Below, one piece after another: positions 50,025 to 58,642 of a DNA stretch of 61,372 nt. The position numbers and the translations under genes were made by a program. Origin of the DNA: SURF-32 sp964648365 (GTDB lineage Bacteria > Planctomycetota > Phycisphaerae > UBA1845); NCBI GenBank assembly GCA_964648365.1, contig CAZYLK010000012.1, forward strand, positions 1 to 61,372, in the 5' to 3' direction. Positions within the stretch are counted from its first letter, which is position 1, and each line of letters opens with the position of its first letter. Below the pieces are notes generated by a model that saw only the letters and a program-made list of their open reading frames with translations, ran no database searches and was not told the origin of the DNA.

Positions 50025-50089
50025 CTGACAGCAATCGCCCTCCACGCGGAGAATGCGCGCAGAATGGCGAGAAGTTCCGCTGTCAGAGA

Positions 50090-51472
50090 CTATGGACACT
50101 CGTTGAACAGGATCGACACGGCTTCGGCGTAGTCGTCGCCGGAGTAGTTGGCCACGACCACGTCCACGCGATCGTCGCCGTTCATATCGGCGGTGGCGAC
50201 CGCGCCGGGACGCTCGCCGACGGCGTAGCGACACTCCGGTTCGAAACTCCCGTCGCCGCGGTTGAAGAGGATGGACACGTCGTGCGGGTGATTCTCATTG
50301 TGGAACCGCTGGTTCGGCACCACGGCATCCATGTCGCCGTCGCCATCCAGGTCGTCGAATGCGACATCGTGCGGCCACGGACCCACCGGATAGACGATCG
50401 CCTCGCTCATGCTTCCCGATCCGTCGTTGAGCATCACCCAGAAGCCGTTCGGCTTCGGGTTGGCGTTCGGGCTGTTGACGCCGCCGATATCCAGATCGCC
50501 GTCATTGTCCAGATCAGCCGCGGCCAGCGCCAGCGTCGGCCAGTCCGGCGTGCGGAAGCGCTGCATGTGGCCGAACCCGCCGGCGCCGTCGTTGGTCAGC
50601 ATCGCGACGAACGCGCGGTCATGCAGCACGTACGGCGGCTCGTACGGCATCGTCAAGACAGCCAGATCCGGATAGCCGTCACCGGTCAGGTCTTCCGCCA
50701 GCACGTCGTAGAGAAAGCCGTGCGCATTAATCCGGTAGCTGGGGCCGTACTCGAACGTGCCATCGCCGCGGTTGAGCAGCACCGGCAACGTACCGTAGCC
50801 GTCGCCTAGAATCAGATCGGCGTCACCGTCGCGATCCACGTCCGCGGCCGCGAAGTCGATCGGCCGCACGCCGTCGGGAAACTTGTACGCCCCACCCGGC
50901 TTTCCGAAAGCGCCATTTCCAGGGTTGAAGTAAACGTATACCCGCCCGCCCAGCGAGTCCGTCGTGATCAGGTCGAGGTCAAGGTCGTTATCCACGTCCG
51001 CCAGCACGACGCGCCGCGGGTCGTGACCAACGTGGTACCGTGTGGACGTGGCGAAGCCGCCGTCTCCGTCATTCATCGCCACACAGAAAGAGCCTTCATA
51101 GTTCAGCCCCACGCCCACCACGTCCGCGTCCAGGTCACCGTCCAGGTCACCGACGGTGATGCTCCACAACGCGCGGGGAAAGGCCGGCGACAGAACATGG
51201 CGGTAGCAGATGGGTTCACAGGAAGGGGCGAACGGTCCAATCGCCTCCGGCTCGTGTACGTCCTGCGTCATCCACGCGAATGGATCCGCGGGTGGCCGAT
51301 CGGCGAACCGGGGCAGGCCCGGCGTCTGTTCGGTCGATGCGGTGACTGCCGGCCTGTCCGCATCGGGCCGTGAACGGCCGGCATCGGCCGCGACGTGTGC
51401 AGGGAGTGGCAATTGGACGCCCAGCGAGAGGATCAGCAACACGATTCCCGCGCGCAGGGTGGAGGTGGACAT
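50090..51472 (-). CDS. Secreted FG-GAP/VCBS repeat protein
   Basis: A 460-residue exported protein with a signal peptide (LILSLGVQLPLPAHVAA) and six or seven FG-GAP/VCBS blades, each with a calcium-binding D-x-D-x-D-G loop: GDLDGDLDADVVG, ADVDNDLDLDLIT, ADVDRDGDADLIL, EDLTGDGYPDLAV, ADLDNDGDLDIGG, DDLDGDGDMDAVV and ADMNGDDRVDVVV. This makes an integrin-alpha-like beta-propeller. There is no sorting tail. Such proteins are frequent in planctomycetes and are thought to bind ligands or matrix; no specific role can be assigned. GGAGG 7 nt before the ATG supports the start. Confidence 0.88.
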   Translation of the reverse strand: MSTSTLRAGIVLLILSLGVQLPLPAHVAADAGRSRPDADRPAVTASTEQTPGLPRFADRPPADPFAWMTQDVHEPEAIGPFAPSCEPICYRHVLSPAFPRALWSITVGDLDGDLDADVVGVGLNYEGSFCVAMNDGDGGFATSTRYHVGHDPRRVVLADVDNDLDLDLITTDSLGGRVYVYFNPGNGAFGKPGGAYKFPDGVRPIDFAAADVDRDGDADLILGDGYGTLPVLLNRGDGTFEYGPSYRINAHGFLYDVLAEDLTGDGYPDLAVLTMPYEPPYVLHDRAFVAMLTNDGAGGFGHMQRFRTPDWPTLALAAADLDNDGDLDIGGVNSPNANPKPNGFWVMLNDGSGSMSEAIVYPVGPWPHDVAFDDLDGDGDMDAVVPNQRFHNENHPHDVSILFNRGDGSFEPECRYAVGERPGAVATADMNGDDRVDVVVANYSGDDYAEAVSILFNECP

Positions 51473-51689
51473 AACGTGCCTCCGGGTTGGGTGACTGCCC
51501 CGGGCTCCGTACTCGCGCTCCCGCGCTGCGAATTCCCGTCCGGCGCCCGGGCCGACTCCTCTTCATTCAGCATAACGAACTGCCCCGCCGGTCGCAAACG
51601 GCGGGCGCGGCGAAGCAAACGCCGAGACGACACACAAGCTGCCAAGGCAGCGCCGCACGGCCGTCGCGCTGTCCTCCGCCGAGTGTGTC

Positions 51690-51840
51690 ATTCATCAGCG
51701 AGGCCGCTTATCCGGTCGGCACGCCCGTTCGAGTCACGTTTCTCGATATCGACGACCAGCCCGCCTTCCGCGGCGTTGCGTGTCACGGCCGGACCCTGGC
51801 GGGCCGGTACTCTCGGACCGATATCGAGTTTCTGCCGTAG
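51690..51840 (+). pseudogene. Possible PilZ-domain remnant
   Basis: In one frame (stop at 51840) the last 50 codons read SVSFISEAAYPVGTPVRV and then HGRTLAGRYSRTDIEFLP. That is the pattern of the second half of a PilZ domain, which usually has a serine-rich strand, a GT-x-V turn and a closing GIEFL. No convincing first half with the RxxxR c-di-GMP motif is in frame, and the preceding codons look non-coding. It lies just upstream of a response regulator whose N terminus may also be PilZ-like. Confidence 0.35.
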
Positions 51841-51984
51841 TGGGCAGCCCGGAAACCGCCTCGACGCGCGTCGCGCGGTGCGGATAACGCCGCAGCGGCA
51901 AAGTCGCTCCCCCCCCCGGCCGATAGGCCAGCCATCGCAATCGGCCTGTCGCTGACGATCGCGGCAGTGCTCCGGGGATCCACC

Positions 51985-53070
51985 ATGTCCGCTCCGCCCG
52001 CACGAACGCCATTTCGCTCTGTCCGTCTGCGCGAAGACGAAATCGACGCGCTGCTTGACCGCGTCGAGCGCGCGACCGCCTCGACCGCGCCCGTCGAGGG
52101 CGAGCAGTTTCGATATCGCATTCACAACTGCGTGGTCCATCTCGCCCAGCCCGGCGCCGGGTCGCCGATCGCCTTTCTGTGCAGCACGCGCCGCCTGAGC
52201 AGGAGCGACCTCAGCTTCCTCCACGGTGGCTTTGTCCACGCCGGCTCACGTTGCGTCGCGCAGCTCATCAGCGCGCACGGCGCGTGGGAACACGTGCCCG
52301 GCTCGGTCGCCACGTGCCAGTACGTCGAAGGCACCATCCACGAAGTGCGGCTGCGGTTCGACAAACCGATCGACCCGACCGTCTACTGCCCCGAGGCCGT
52401 GACGGTGGACGTGCTGGTCGTCGAGGACGATCCGCTCATGGCCCGGCTGGCATGCAACACGCTCAAGAGCCTCAACGCCGTGGCCACTCATGCCGAAAAC
52501 GGGCAGGTGGGCGTGGAGAAGGCGCTGGCGGGGTCGTTCGCCATCGTCTTCATGGACGTCGAGATGCCGGTGCTGGACGGGCTTACCGCGACGCGTCGCC
52601 TGCGCGAGCAGGGTTATGAGGGCCTGATCGTGGCGGCCTCCGCCATGACCCGGCCGCAGGATCAGCGGGCATGCCTGGAGGCCGGCTGCGATCGGTTCAT
52701 TGGTAAGCCGTACACACGCGCCAACTTTGAGCAGGTGCTGACGGTCGTCAAGGAAGAGCCGATTTACAGCAGTATGGCCGGTGACGCCTCGCTGGGCGAC
52801 CTGATCCGCGAGTTCGTAGAATCGCTCCCGGCAAAGCTCGATGCCTGCAAGTCGGCATTCCGGGAAGCCAGGCTGGCCGAACTTGAATCGCTCGTCCGCT
52901 CCGTGAAAGCCACATCGGGCGGCCTGGGCTTCGACCCGATCGCGAAAGCGGCCGAGACGCTGGAGCGGGCGCTCGATTCGGAATCGGCGCCGGAAACGCT
53001 CCGCATCCACCTCACGGACATGGTCCGCCTGGGCCGGCTCGCCCGCACGGCGACCGGCCGCCCGAACTGA
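51985..53070 (+). CDS. Response regulator with PilZ-like N terminus and degenerate Hpt tail
   Basis: A 361-residue signalling protein. Residues 1-140 form a beta-rich domain that may be a diverged PilZ (FRYRIHNCVVHLA, GSRCVAQLIS). A complete receiver domain follows (about 142-260): VLVVEDDPLMA (acidic pocket), FMDVEMPVLDG (phospho-acceptor Asp), AASAM and IGKPYT (Lys). The C-terminal 100 residues resemble an Hpt domain, but the usual HxLKG is LVRSVKATSGGLGF, so the phosphorylatable His appears to be Arg. It therefore probably receives a phosphate but cannot pass it on by this tail. ATG at 51985 is used over the GTG at 51967. No kinase adjacent. Confidence 0.8.
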   Translation: MSAPPARTPFRSVRLREDEIDALLDRVERATASTAPVEGEQFRYRIHNCVVHLAQPGAGSPIAFLCSTRRLSRSDLSFLHGGFVHAGSRCVAQLISAHGAWEHVPGSVATCQYVEGTIHEVRLRFDKPIDPTVYCPEAVTVDVLVVEDDPLMARLACNTLKSLNAVATHAENGQVGVEKALAGSFAIVFMDVEMPVLDGLTATRRLREQGYEGLIVAASAMTRPQDQRACLEAGCDRFIGKPYTRANFEQVLTVVKEEPIYSSMAGDASLGDLIREFVESLPAKLDACKSAFREARLAELESLVRSVKATSGGLGFDPIAKAAETLERALDSESAPETLRIHLTDMVRLGRLARTATGRPN

Positions 53071-53313
53071 CGCACGCCGCGCGATCGTCCGACGAAGACG
53101 CCCGAACGCTCGTCGACCGCGGATCCCGCCGCGACAGACCGGCTGGTCACCCGGCTTGATGGCGTAAACCCGGCCTGAACCCCGCCTCGAAAGCCAGGGC
53201 TCTGAGAGACGACCCCGCCAACGCCCGTCTCTCGCGTCCCTCTCTCCCCTCCGTGCCTCCGTCGCTCAGTGCCTCTCTTCCCTTCGTGGCTCCGTGGCTT
53301 CGTCGCTTCTTCC
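53071..53313. repeat. Hairpin and CTTCGTGGCTCC repeat downstream of rseP
   Basis: GAACCCCGCCTCGAAAGCC and GGGCTCTGAGAG at 53177-53208 recall the perfect hairpin at 3117-3137. They are followed by CCTCCGTGCCTCCGTCGC and CTTCGTGGCTCCGTGGCTTC, the same short-repeat family as 2844-3284. Nothing coding. Confidence 0.65.
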
Positions 53314-55767
53314 CTACCCCCACATCCGGATGACGTCATTAAACGTCACCCAGATAAACGCGCTGGCAATGAGCACCAGGCCGACGATCTGCGTGGCAAC
53401 CTGGACGCGGAGGCTGACCGGTGTGCCCTTGATGGCCTCGATGATCAGGAACACCATCAATCCGCCGTCGACGATCGGCAGCGGCAGGAAGTTGATTACC
53501 GCCAGGTTGGCCGACAGGATCGCCAGGAAGAACAGCAGTTCCGCCATGTCCTTCTTGGCCACCTGCGCGCCGATGGCCACGATGCCGACCGGGCCGGAGA
53601 TCGACTCCGCGCCGACCGTGCGCGAGAAGGCCATGCGCTCGATGGTCTGATAGACCTGCATGACGAACATGTGGGTCTTCTTGACGCCCAGTTGGATCGC
53701 TTTGATCGGGTTGCGCTCCTGAACCAGCACCGACTGGTATTCCAGACCGAGGCTGGGCTGGAGCACGACGCGGCTGAGCCACGGATCGAGCATCTCGGGC
53801 GTGATGGCGACCTCGGCGCGTTCGAGCGGCGCCAGCCCATTGGCGCGATAGCTGACCTCCACCGTCTGTCCGACGAGCGACTCCAGCAGCTTGCGCATGC
53901 CCTCAGCCCGCAAGATCTGAAGCGTGCGCCGGTCGTCGCCCTCGCCCGTGGTCACCTCCGTCTTGCCGTCGATCGATACAATGCGGCCGAACGAGCCCAG
54001 CCCCAGCGCCGTGCGCAGCGTCTGCGGAACACGCATGCGTGCCGTGGCCCGCTCCTTGTTGACTTCGTACGTCACCGCGACCGAGTTACCCGCGGCCGCC
54101 TGAAACGCAGCAATGATCTCATGCCAGTGCTCCACGGGCTGGCCGTCCATCTCGCGGATGAACGCCCCGGCCGGGATGCCCGCCATCTCGGCGGGGCTGG
54201 GCCGCTGGGGCGTGCTCGGCGTGATGGCTGCGATTCGCAGGTAGTCGTTGCCGACGGCGTCGAAGCTCGCGTTCACCGACCCGGGTGCGCGCGTCCGAAT
54301 GACCGCCTCCGCCAGCGCGCCGTTGGGCCGGCGCACGGTAAGCTGGAACTTGCGCCCGGCCTTGTCGCTGACGAGCCTGCGGATGTGCTCCGCAGTCGGG
54401 TTTTCAACGCCGTGGAAGCGGACGACGACGTCGCCATCTTCAATGCCGGCCTGATCGGCGGCGCCGCCGGGGCGGACCTGTTCGAAACGGGCCTCCGGCC
54501 CGCCCGCGGCGTCCTCTATCGCCACGACCTGCGCCTGCATCGTCCCCGGCCGCACACCCCGGCTGACCGGCCGGACAAACGTATTGACGACGCGGCCGTC
54601 GCGCGTGCGATAGCGAAGAGCCAGATCCACGTCGGGCTGATCGCGATAGGCGGTGCGGATCTGTTCCCGGCTGGGCGCCTCGATGTCGTCGAACATCAGA
54701 ATCACGTCGCCGGCCTCAAGCCCGGCCAGCCAGGCCGGACCCTTCGGGTCGACGCTGGTGACGGCGACATACGGCTGCAAACCGAGCACGTCACGCGATT
54801 TGCGATCCGAGTCGTCAGGCTGCAAGAGCATTTGCAGCGGCACGCGGACCGTGAGGCGCTGCGGCTGGGCGTTGGGCTGGTCCTTCGGCGTCCGCTCGAC
54901 GGTGAACTCGCCGCCCGATTCCGCGATCAGCGGAACGGCGAGCAGCATATTGGTCTCGTCGATCGCCGTGCCGGCCACCTCGACGATTTTGTCTCCGACG
55001 CGCGGCCGGCCCTCGGCGTAGTCGCTCGGGTCGCCGCCGACGGCCGTCACGACGTTGCGAAAGCTCGGCTGGATGCCGATCGTCTGCTTGCCGTGGTCGG
55101 TGTTCGACTCGGGCGTGACGTAGATCGGTGATTGTAGCTCGCCGTTGCGCTCGACGATGAACTCGACCGGCTCAAACGGCGGCGCCAGAAGCACCGCCAT
55201 CGTCACCTCGTTCCAGTCGCGGATGGCGGCGCCGTCGATCTCCCGGATCACGTCGCCCGGCTGAAGACCGGCCTGATCGGCGGGGCTGTCGGGCAGAACG
55301 TACTGCACGCTGGGCGCGATCGCCCTCATGCCCACCATGAACACGACCATGAACAGGACAAAAGCGAAGATGATGTTCATGATCACGCCGGCCGAGACGA
55401 TCGCCATGCGGTGATGCACCGGCTTGTTGACGAACGAGCGCGGGTCGTCGCTGAACTTCAGCTCGTTGGATTTATCGTCGAAGTCCTCCTGCCCCAGCAT
55501 CTTCACGTACCCGCCCAGCGGCAGAAGATTAAAGGAATACCGCGTCTCGCCCTTCGTGAAGCCGAAGAGCTCCTTGCCGAAGCCGATGGCGAAGCGATCC
55601 ACGCGCACGCCGGCCCACTTGGCCACCGCGAAGTGCCCCAGTTCATGCACGAACACGATCAGCGAGAAGCCCAGCAGCATGACCAGCACGGACCAGATGT
55701 TGCGCACCAGCCCGACCGGATCGAACGCGGCCAGCACGCTCAGCGAGGCCGGCAGATCAGAACTCAT
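53314..55767 (-). CDS. rseP: Site-2 intramembrane metalloprotease (RseP) with several PDZ domains
   Basis: An 817-residue site-2 protease, about twice the length of E. coli RseP (450). The first helix has FVHELGHF, the zinc site; GVIMNIIFAF is the second conserved helix; and INFLPLPIVDGGLM near the C terminus carries the third zinc ligand Asp. Between them are at least three and perhaps four PDZ domains (PADQAGLQPGDVIREIDG, WLAGLEAGDVILMFDD, GAADQAGIEDGDVVVRF and AEMAGIPAGAFIREMDG), more than usual. It cleaves membrane anti-sigma factors or similar substrates. The ATG at 55767 overlaps the dxr stop (ATGA); 55782 is an alternative. dxr-rseP linkage is common in bacteria. Confidence 0.92.
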   Translation of the reverse strand: MSSDLPASLSVLAAFDPVGLVRNIWSVLVMLLGFSLIVFVHELGHFAVAKWAGVRVDRFAIGFGKELFGFTKGETRYSFNLLPLGGYVKMLGQEDFDDKSNELKFSDDPRSFVNKPVHHRMAIVSAGVIMNIIFAFVLFMVVFMVGMRAIAPSVQYVLPDSPADQAGLQPGDVIREIDGAAIRDWNEVTMAVLLAPPFEPVEFIVERNGELQSPIYVTPESNTDHGKQTIGIQPSFRNVVTAVGGDPSDYAEGRPRVGDKIVEVAGTAIDETNMLLAVPLIAESGGEFTVERTPKDQPNAQPQRLTVRVPLQMLLQPDDSDRKSRDVLGLQPYVAVTSVDPKGPAWLAGLEAGDVILMFDDIEAPSREQIRTAYRDQPDVDLALRYRTRDGRVVNTFVRPVSRGVRPGTMQAQVVAIEDAAGGPEARFEQVRPGGAADQAGIEDGDVVVRFHGVENPTAEHIRRLVSDKAGRKFQLTVRRPNGALAEAVIRTRAPGSVNASFDAVGNDYLRIAAITPSTPQRPSPAEMAGIPAGAFIREMDGQPVEHWHEIIAAFQAAAGNSVAVTYEVNKERATARMRVPQTLRTALGLGSFGRIVSIDGKTEVTTGEGDDRRTLQILRAEGMRKLLESLVGQTVEVSYRANGLAPLERAEVAITPEMLDPWLSRVVLQPSLGLEYQSVLVQERNPIKAIQLGVKKTHMFVMQVYQTIERMAFSRTVGAESISGPVGIVAIGAQVAKKDMAELLFFLAILSANLAVINFLPLPIVDGGLMVFLIIEAIKGTPVSLRVQVATQIVGLVLIASAFIWVTFNDVIRMWG

Positions 55768-56924
55768 GAGGATATCTTGCATTCCGTAACCTCGTTGCGC
55801 GCCCATCGATCGGCGCGAAGTAAGTCGTCAAGCGTGGGATCGGCCACGGGCGTGTGGGCCTCCAGCACCCGTCGGGCCAGCCGGGCGATCTCGCCGAACC
55901 GGATGGCGCCGCGTCGAAACAGATCCACCCCCGCCTCGTTGGCCGCATTCAGCACAGCGCCTGAGACGCCCCCCAACCGCGCCACCTCGTGCCCCAGCTT
56001 CAGCGCCGGGAACTTTTCCACGTCCGGCGCGATCAACGTCAGCGAACCGGCAACACGCAAGTCGAGCGACGGCGCCGGGCAGGGCAGCCGCCGCGGGTAG
56101 GTCAGCGCATATTGAATGGGCGTCCGCATGTCGGGCGTCGAAAGCTGGGCGATCATCGAGCCGTCCACGTACTCCACCAGCGAGTGGATGATCGACTCCG
56201 GATGCACGACCACGTCGATGTGGTCCGGGTCGAGATCGAACAGCCACCGCGCCTCGATGATCTCCAGCGCCTTGTTCATCATGGTGGCCGAGTCGATCGT
56301 GACCTTCGGCCCCATGTCCCACGTCGGGTGGTTCAGGGCGTCGTCCAGCGTCGCGTTCTCGATGTCCTCGGCCGGCCATTCGCGGAACGGTCCGCCGGAC
56401 GCCGTCAGGATTACCCGCCGCACGTCCGCCCGCCGCCCCGCCAGCAGGGCCTGGAAGACCGCCGAGTGCTCGCTGTCCACCGGCAGGAGCATCGCCCCCG
56501 TCCGCCTGGCCAGCGGCATCAGCAGCGCCCCGGCCATGACCAGGGCCTCCTTGTTGGCAATGGCTACCCGGCGGCCCAATTCGACCGCCCGCAGCGTGGG
56601 AGGCAGCGAAGCCGCCCCGGTGATCGCGAGCACGACGCAGTCGCACTCGACCTCATCCAGCAGCCGCACGGCCGCGTCCGGGCCGGTCAGAACCCCGGTT
56701 GGGTGGCCGTTCATGGCGGCGGCAAGGTCGCCCCGTCCGTTTTCGTCGGTCAGCGCCACGGCCGCGGGCTTGAACCGCCGGGCCTGCTGGGCCAGATCGG
56801 CGCCCCGGGAGCCGGTCGCCAAACCGACCACGTCCCACTCATCCGGCATCGCCGCGACCACGTCGAGCGCGTTGCGCCCGATGGACCCGGTGGACCCCAG
56901 AATGATGACACGCTGCCTGTTCAA
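55764..56924 (-). CDS. dxr: 1-deoxy-D-xylulose 5-phosphate reductoisomerase
   Basis: A 386-residue DXR, second enzyme of the MEP isoprenoid pathway. VIILGSTGSIGRNALDV binds NADPH, IANKEALVMAG, LPVDSEHSAVFQAL (metal Asp and Glu), ILTASGGPFREW, HPTWDMGPKVTIDSATMMNK and LEIIEARWLF are all characteristic. The open frame extends to 57203, but homology starts at NRQRVIILG, so I chose the TTG at 56924, with GGGATCG about 9 nt upstream. Translationally coupled to rseP. Confidence 0.94.
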   Translation of the reverse strand: MNRQRVIILGSTGSIGRNALDVVAAMPDEWDVVGLATGSRGADLAQQARRFKPAAVALTDENGRGDLAAAMNGHPTGVLTGPDAAVRLLDEVECDCVVLAITGAASLPPTLRAVELGRRVAIANKEALVMAGALLMPLARRTGAMLLPVDSEHSAVFQALLAGRRADVRRVILTASGGPFREWPAEDIENATLDDALNHPTWDMGPKVTIDSATMMNKALEIIEARWLFDLDPDHIDVVVHPESIIHSLVEYVDGSMIAQLSTPDMRTPIQYALTYPRRLPCPAPSLDLRVAGSLTLIAPDVEKFPALKLGHEVARLGGVSGAVLNAANEAGVDLFRRGAIRFGEIARLARRVLEAHTPVADPTLDDLLRADRWARNEVTECKISS

Positions 56925-57201
56925 CCGCTGCGCGATCCCGCCGCCGTGAGCAAAAACCTGTAACCGTCCCGCCTCGCGCCACGGCAATGATAGACGGGGC
57001 GGACGGGGGCGACAAGAATCGGCGGGGACACACCGCGGCGGGGCGGCGGGTGGCTCACCGCGGAGGTCGCGGAGGGCGCCAAGGCTGGGGGAGGAGCACC
57101 AATTCGCGAGCAGCGACGTGCGTGTGGGGATTGCCGTGGCGCGAAGAGGAGGAGTTCGGGAGCGCGAGACGCCGCCAGGTGTGCGGCGTGCGGCCGATGT
57201 C

Positions 57202-57684
57202 ATGCTGTATGCGGTTCTCGCTTTGGCGCCCGGTGCTTTGAGGATCGCCGTGGGGGGTGGGCGTCCCGATGTGGCCAGCCTGTTCCTCTTCGGGGTATTT
57301 CAGATCGTGGTCGTTCCTGTTTGCATGTGGCTTGCCATCCGGCATCCGGAGCGCGGCATGCGCGTTCTGATTGGATCCGGCTACTGCGCTTACAACCTGA
57401 TCGCGATGGTTCTGGTGCCGCTGCCCTACCTGGGGGACAGCACGGGTATGTTTGTCGGCGGCGTAGTCTGTCCGGTAGTCCCACTGGGATTCCTGGGCGG
57501 CCTGATTCTGCTGCTCGTACCGCGCCCTTCGGACCGACGCCGCGACGCAATCCGCAAGGGCGTCTGTGAGAAGTGCGGTTACAGCCTGACCGGCAACGTT
57601 TCGGGCCGCTGCCCGGAGTGCGGGACGGACGTGCCGGCCGTCGACGGCGTGGCCGGCCTCGCGGATGACGAGAAGTCAACATGA
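57202..57684 (+). CDS. Small membrane protein with C-terminal zinc-ribbon
   Basis: A 160-residue protein with four or five membrane helices (MLYAVLALAPGALRIAV, LFLFGVFQIVVVPVCMW and others) and a C-terminal ribbon CEKCGYSLTGN...CPECG facing the cytoplasm. Function unknown. It overlaps the following gene, which has the same architecture, by four bases (ATGA). An upstream GTG at 57118 is possible. This tandem pair is paralogous in its tail to the gene at 39847. Confidence 0.72.
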   Translation: MLYAVLALAPGALRIAVGGGRPDVASLFLFGVFQIVVVPVCMWLAIRHPERGMRVLIGSGYCAYNLIAMVLVPLPYLGDSTGMFVGGVVCPVVPLGFLGGLILLLVPRPSDRRRDAIRKGVCEKCGYSLTGNVSGRCPECGTDVPAVDGVAGLADDEKST

Positions 57685-58076
57685 TCGCACTCCTGATTCT
57701 GCTGGCGGTGGTCGCGCCGATTACGGTCTACGTCTGCCGGCGGGTGCATCACCGCTGGATGTTTCTGATACTTGGAACCCTCCCGGGCGGATGCGGAACG
57801 TGCGCGGCGGGCACGAAGGAAACCCTCCCCCTCGGCAGCCTGGAGTACTGCATGCCAAACAGCCCCGCTGACGTGCTGCGTCAGAGCACCGGATTCGTCA
57901 TCGGTTTCGGCCTTACCGTGGCGGTGGCGGCGTTCGTGGTTCACGGGTCGCCGGTTCAGTCACGCTGGGCGCAAGACCCCGATCTTGCCCCGTTCTGTCC
58001 TATGTGCGGCTACAGCCTGCGGGGAGGCGTTGGCATGCGCTGCCCGGAATGCGGCACGCTCCTCGAACCCAACTGA
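57681..58076 (+). CDS. Small membrane protein with C-terminal zinc-ribbon, second copy
   Basis: A 131-residue protein with two membrane helices, LLILLAVVAPITVYVC and GFVIGFGLTVAVAAFVV, a Cys-rich loop (GGCGTCAAG, EYCMPN) and the C-terminal ribbon CPMCGYSLRGG...CPECG. Its ATG overlaps the upstream stop (ATGA). The two proteins probably work together. Role unknown. Confidence 0.75.
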   Translation: MIALLILLAVVAPITVYVCRRVHHRWMFLILGTLPGGCGTCAAGTKETLPLGSLEYCMPNSPADVLRQSTGFVIGFGLTVAVAAFVVHGSPVQSRWAQDPDLAPFCPMCGYSLRGGVGMRCPECGTLLEPN

Positions 58077-58116
58077 GGCCTATTGCGGGCTGTGTGCCCG
58101 CAAACCCACCGATGCG

Positions 58117-58413
58117 TCACAGTCTCGTACGCCAGAAGCCCGGCCTTCGCCGTACATGAGCCACCGCGACAACTTGGATCACCTCGTCGCGGACACGATA
58201 CACGACGGCAAATGGAAACCGCTTGAGCAGGAACCGACGCGTGCCAAATCCGAATCGAGGCCAGCGATCCGGTGTATTTGACACCGCGTCGACCGCAGCG
58301 TCGAAGTCATCAAGCAGGGCGAGCGGAGCGGACTCGCTTTGTTGCGCATACCACCGGACTGCCCCCTCGATGTCCTCGATAGCCAGCGGATGAAACTCAA
58401 TCCGCCGGGTCAC
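58117..58413 (-). CDS. ParE/RelE-superfamily toxin
   Basis: A 98-residue protein of the ParE/RelE fold: EFHPLAIEDIEGAVRWYAQQ, WPRFGFGTRRFLLKRFPFAVVYRV and a C-terminal VVAVAHVRRRPGFW, the usual place for HxRR-type functional residues. A GTG at 58413 gives the normal length; the frame is open a little further. It overlaps the antitoxin gene's end by 17 bp, in the usual antitoxin-then-toxin order. ParE homologues inhibit gyrase, RelE cleaves mRNA; which applies here cannot be told. Confidence 0.88.
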   Translation of the reverse strand: MTRRIEFHPLAIEDIEGAVRWYAQQSESAPLALLDDFDAAVDAVSNTPDRWPRFGFGTRRFLLKRFPFAVVYRVRDEVIQVVAVAHVRRRPGFWRTRL

Positions 58414-58642
58414 GCTTGATTGCCCCCATGATCCGCCGTCGCACCTGGGCCCACGGAATCGTCTTGACCGCACCTGCGTCGAGCTGTGCGATGCGATCCT
58501 GGATCTGAGCGTCCCAAGCGGCGTCCGCGTCGTCGTCGGCCGTGTCGTCGAGGCTCTCGATCAACTCCGCGGCCAGATCCGCGCGGTCCGCTGGCGGAAG
58601 GCGAAGTGCTTCGGCCAGCAGCCGGCTTGCGTCTTGCGTCAT
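58397..58642 (-). CDS. Addiction-module antitoxin (TIGR02574-like)
   Basis: An 81-residue acidic protein matching the 'putative addiction module component' family: LLAEALRLPPADRADLAAELIESLD followed by an Asp-rich linker and WDAQIQDRIAQLDAGAVKTIPW with a closing RRRIMG. It would bind and neutralise the toxin encoded immediately downstream and repress the operon. ATG at 58642. Confidence 0.87.
   Translation of the reverse strand: MTQDASRLLAEALRLPPADRADLAAELIESLDDTADDDADAAWDAQIQDRIAQLDAGAVKTIPWAQVRRRIMGAIKRDPAD

Noticed and set aside
53269..55131. A 620-codon + strand frame opposite rseP
   Set aside because: Shadow of rseP; no signal, domain or ribosome-binding site.
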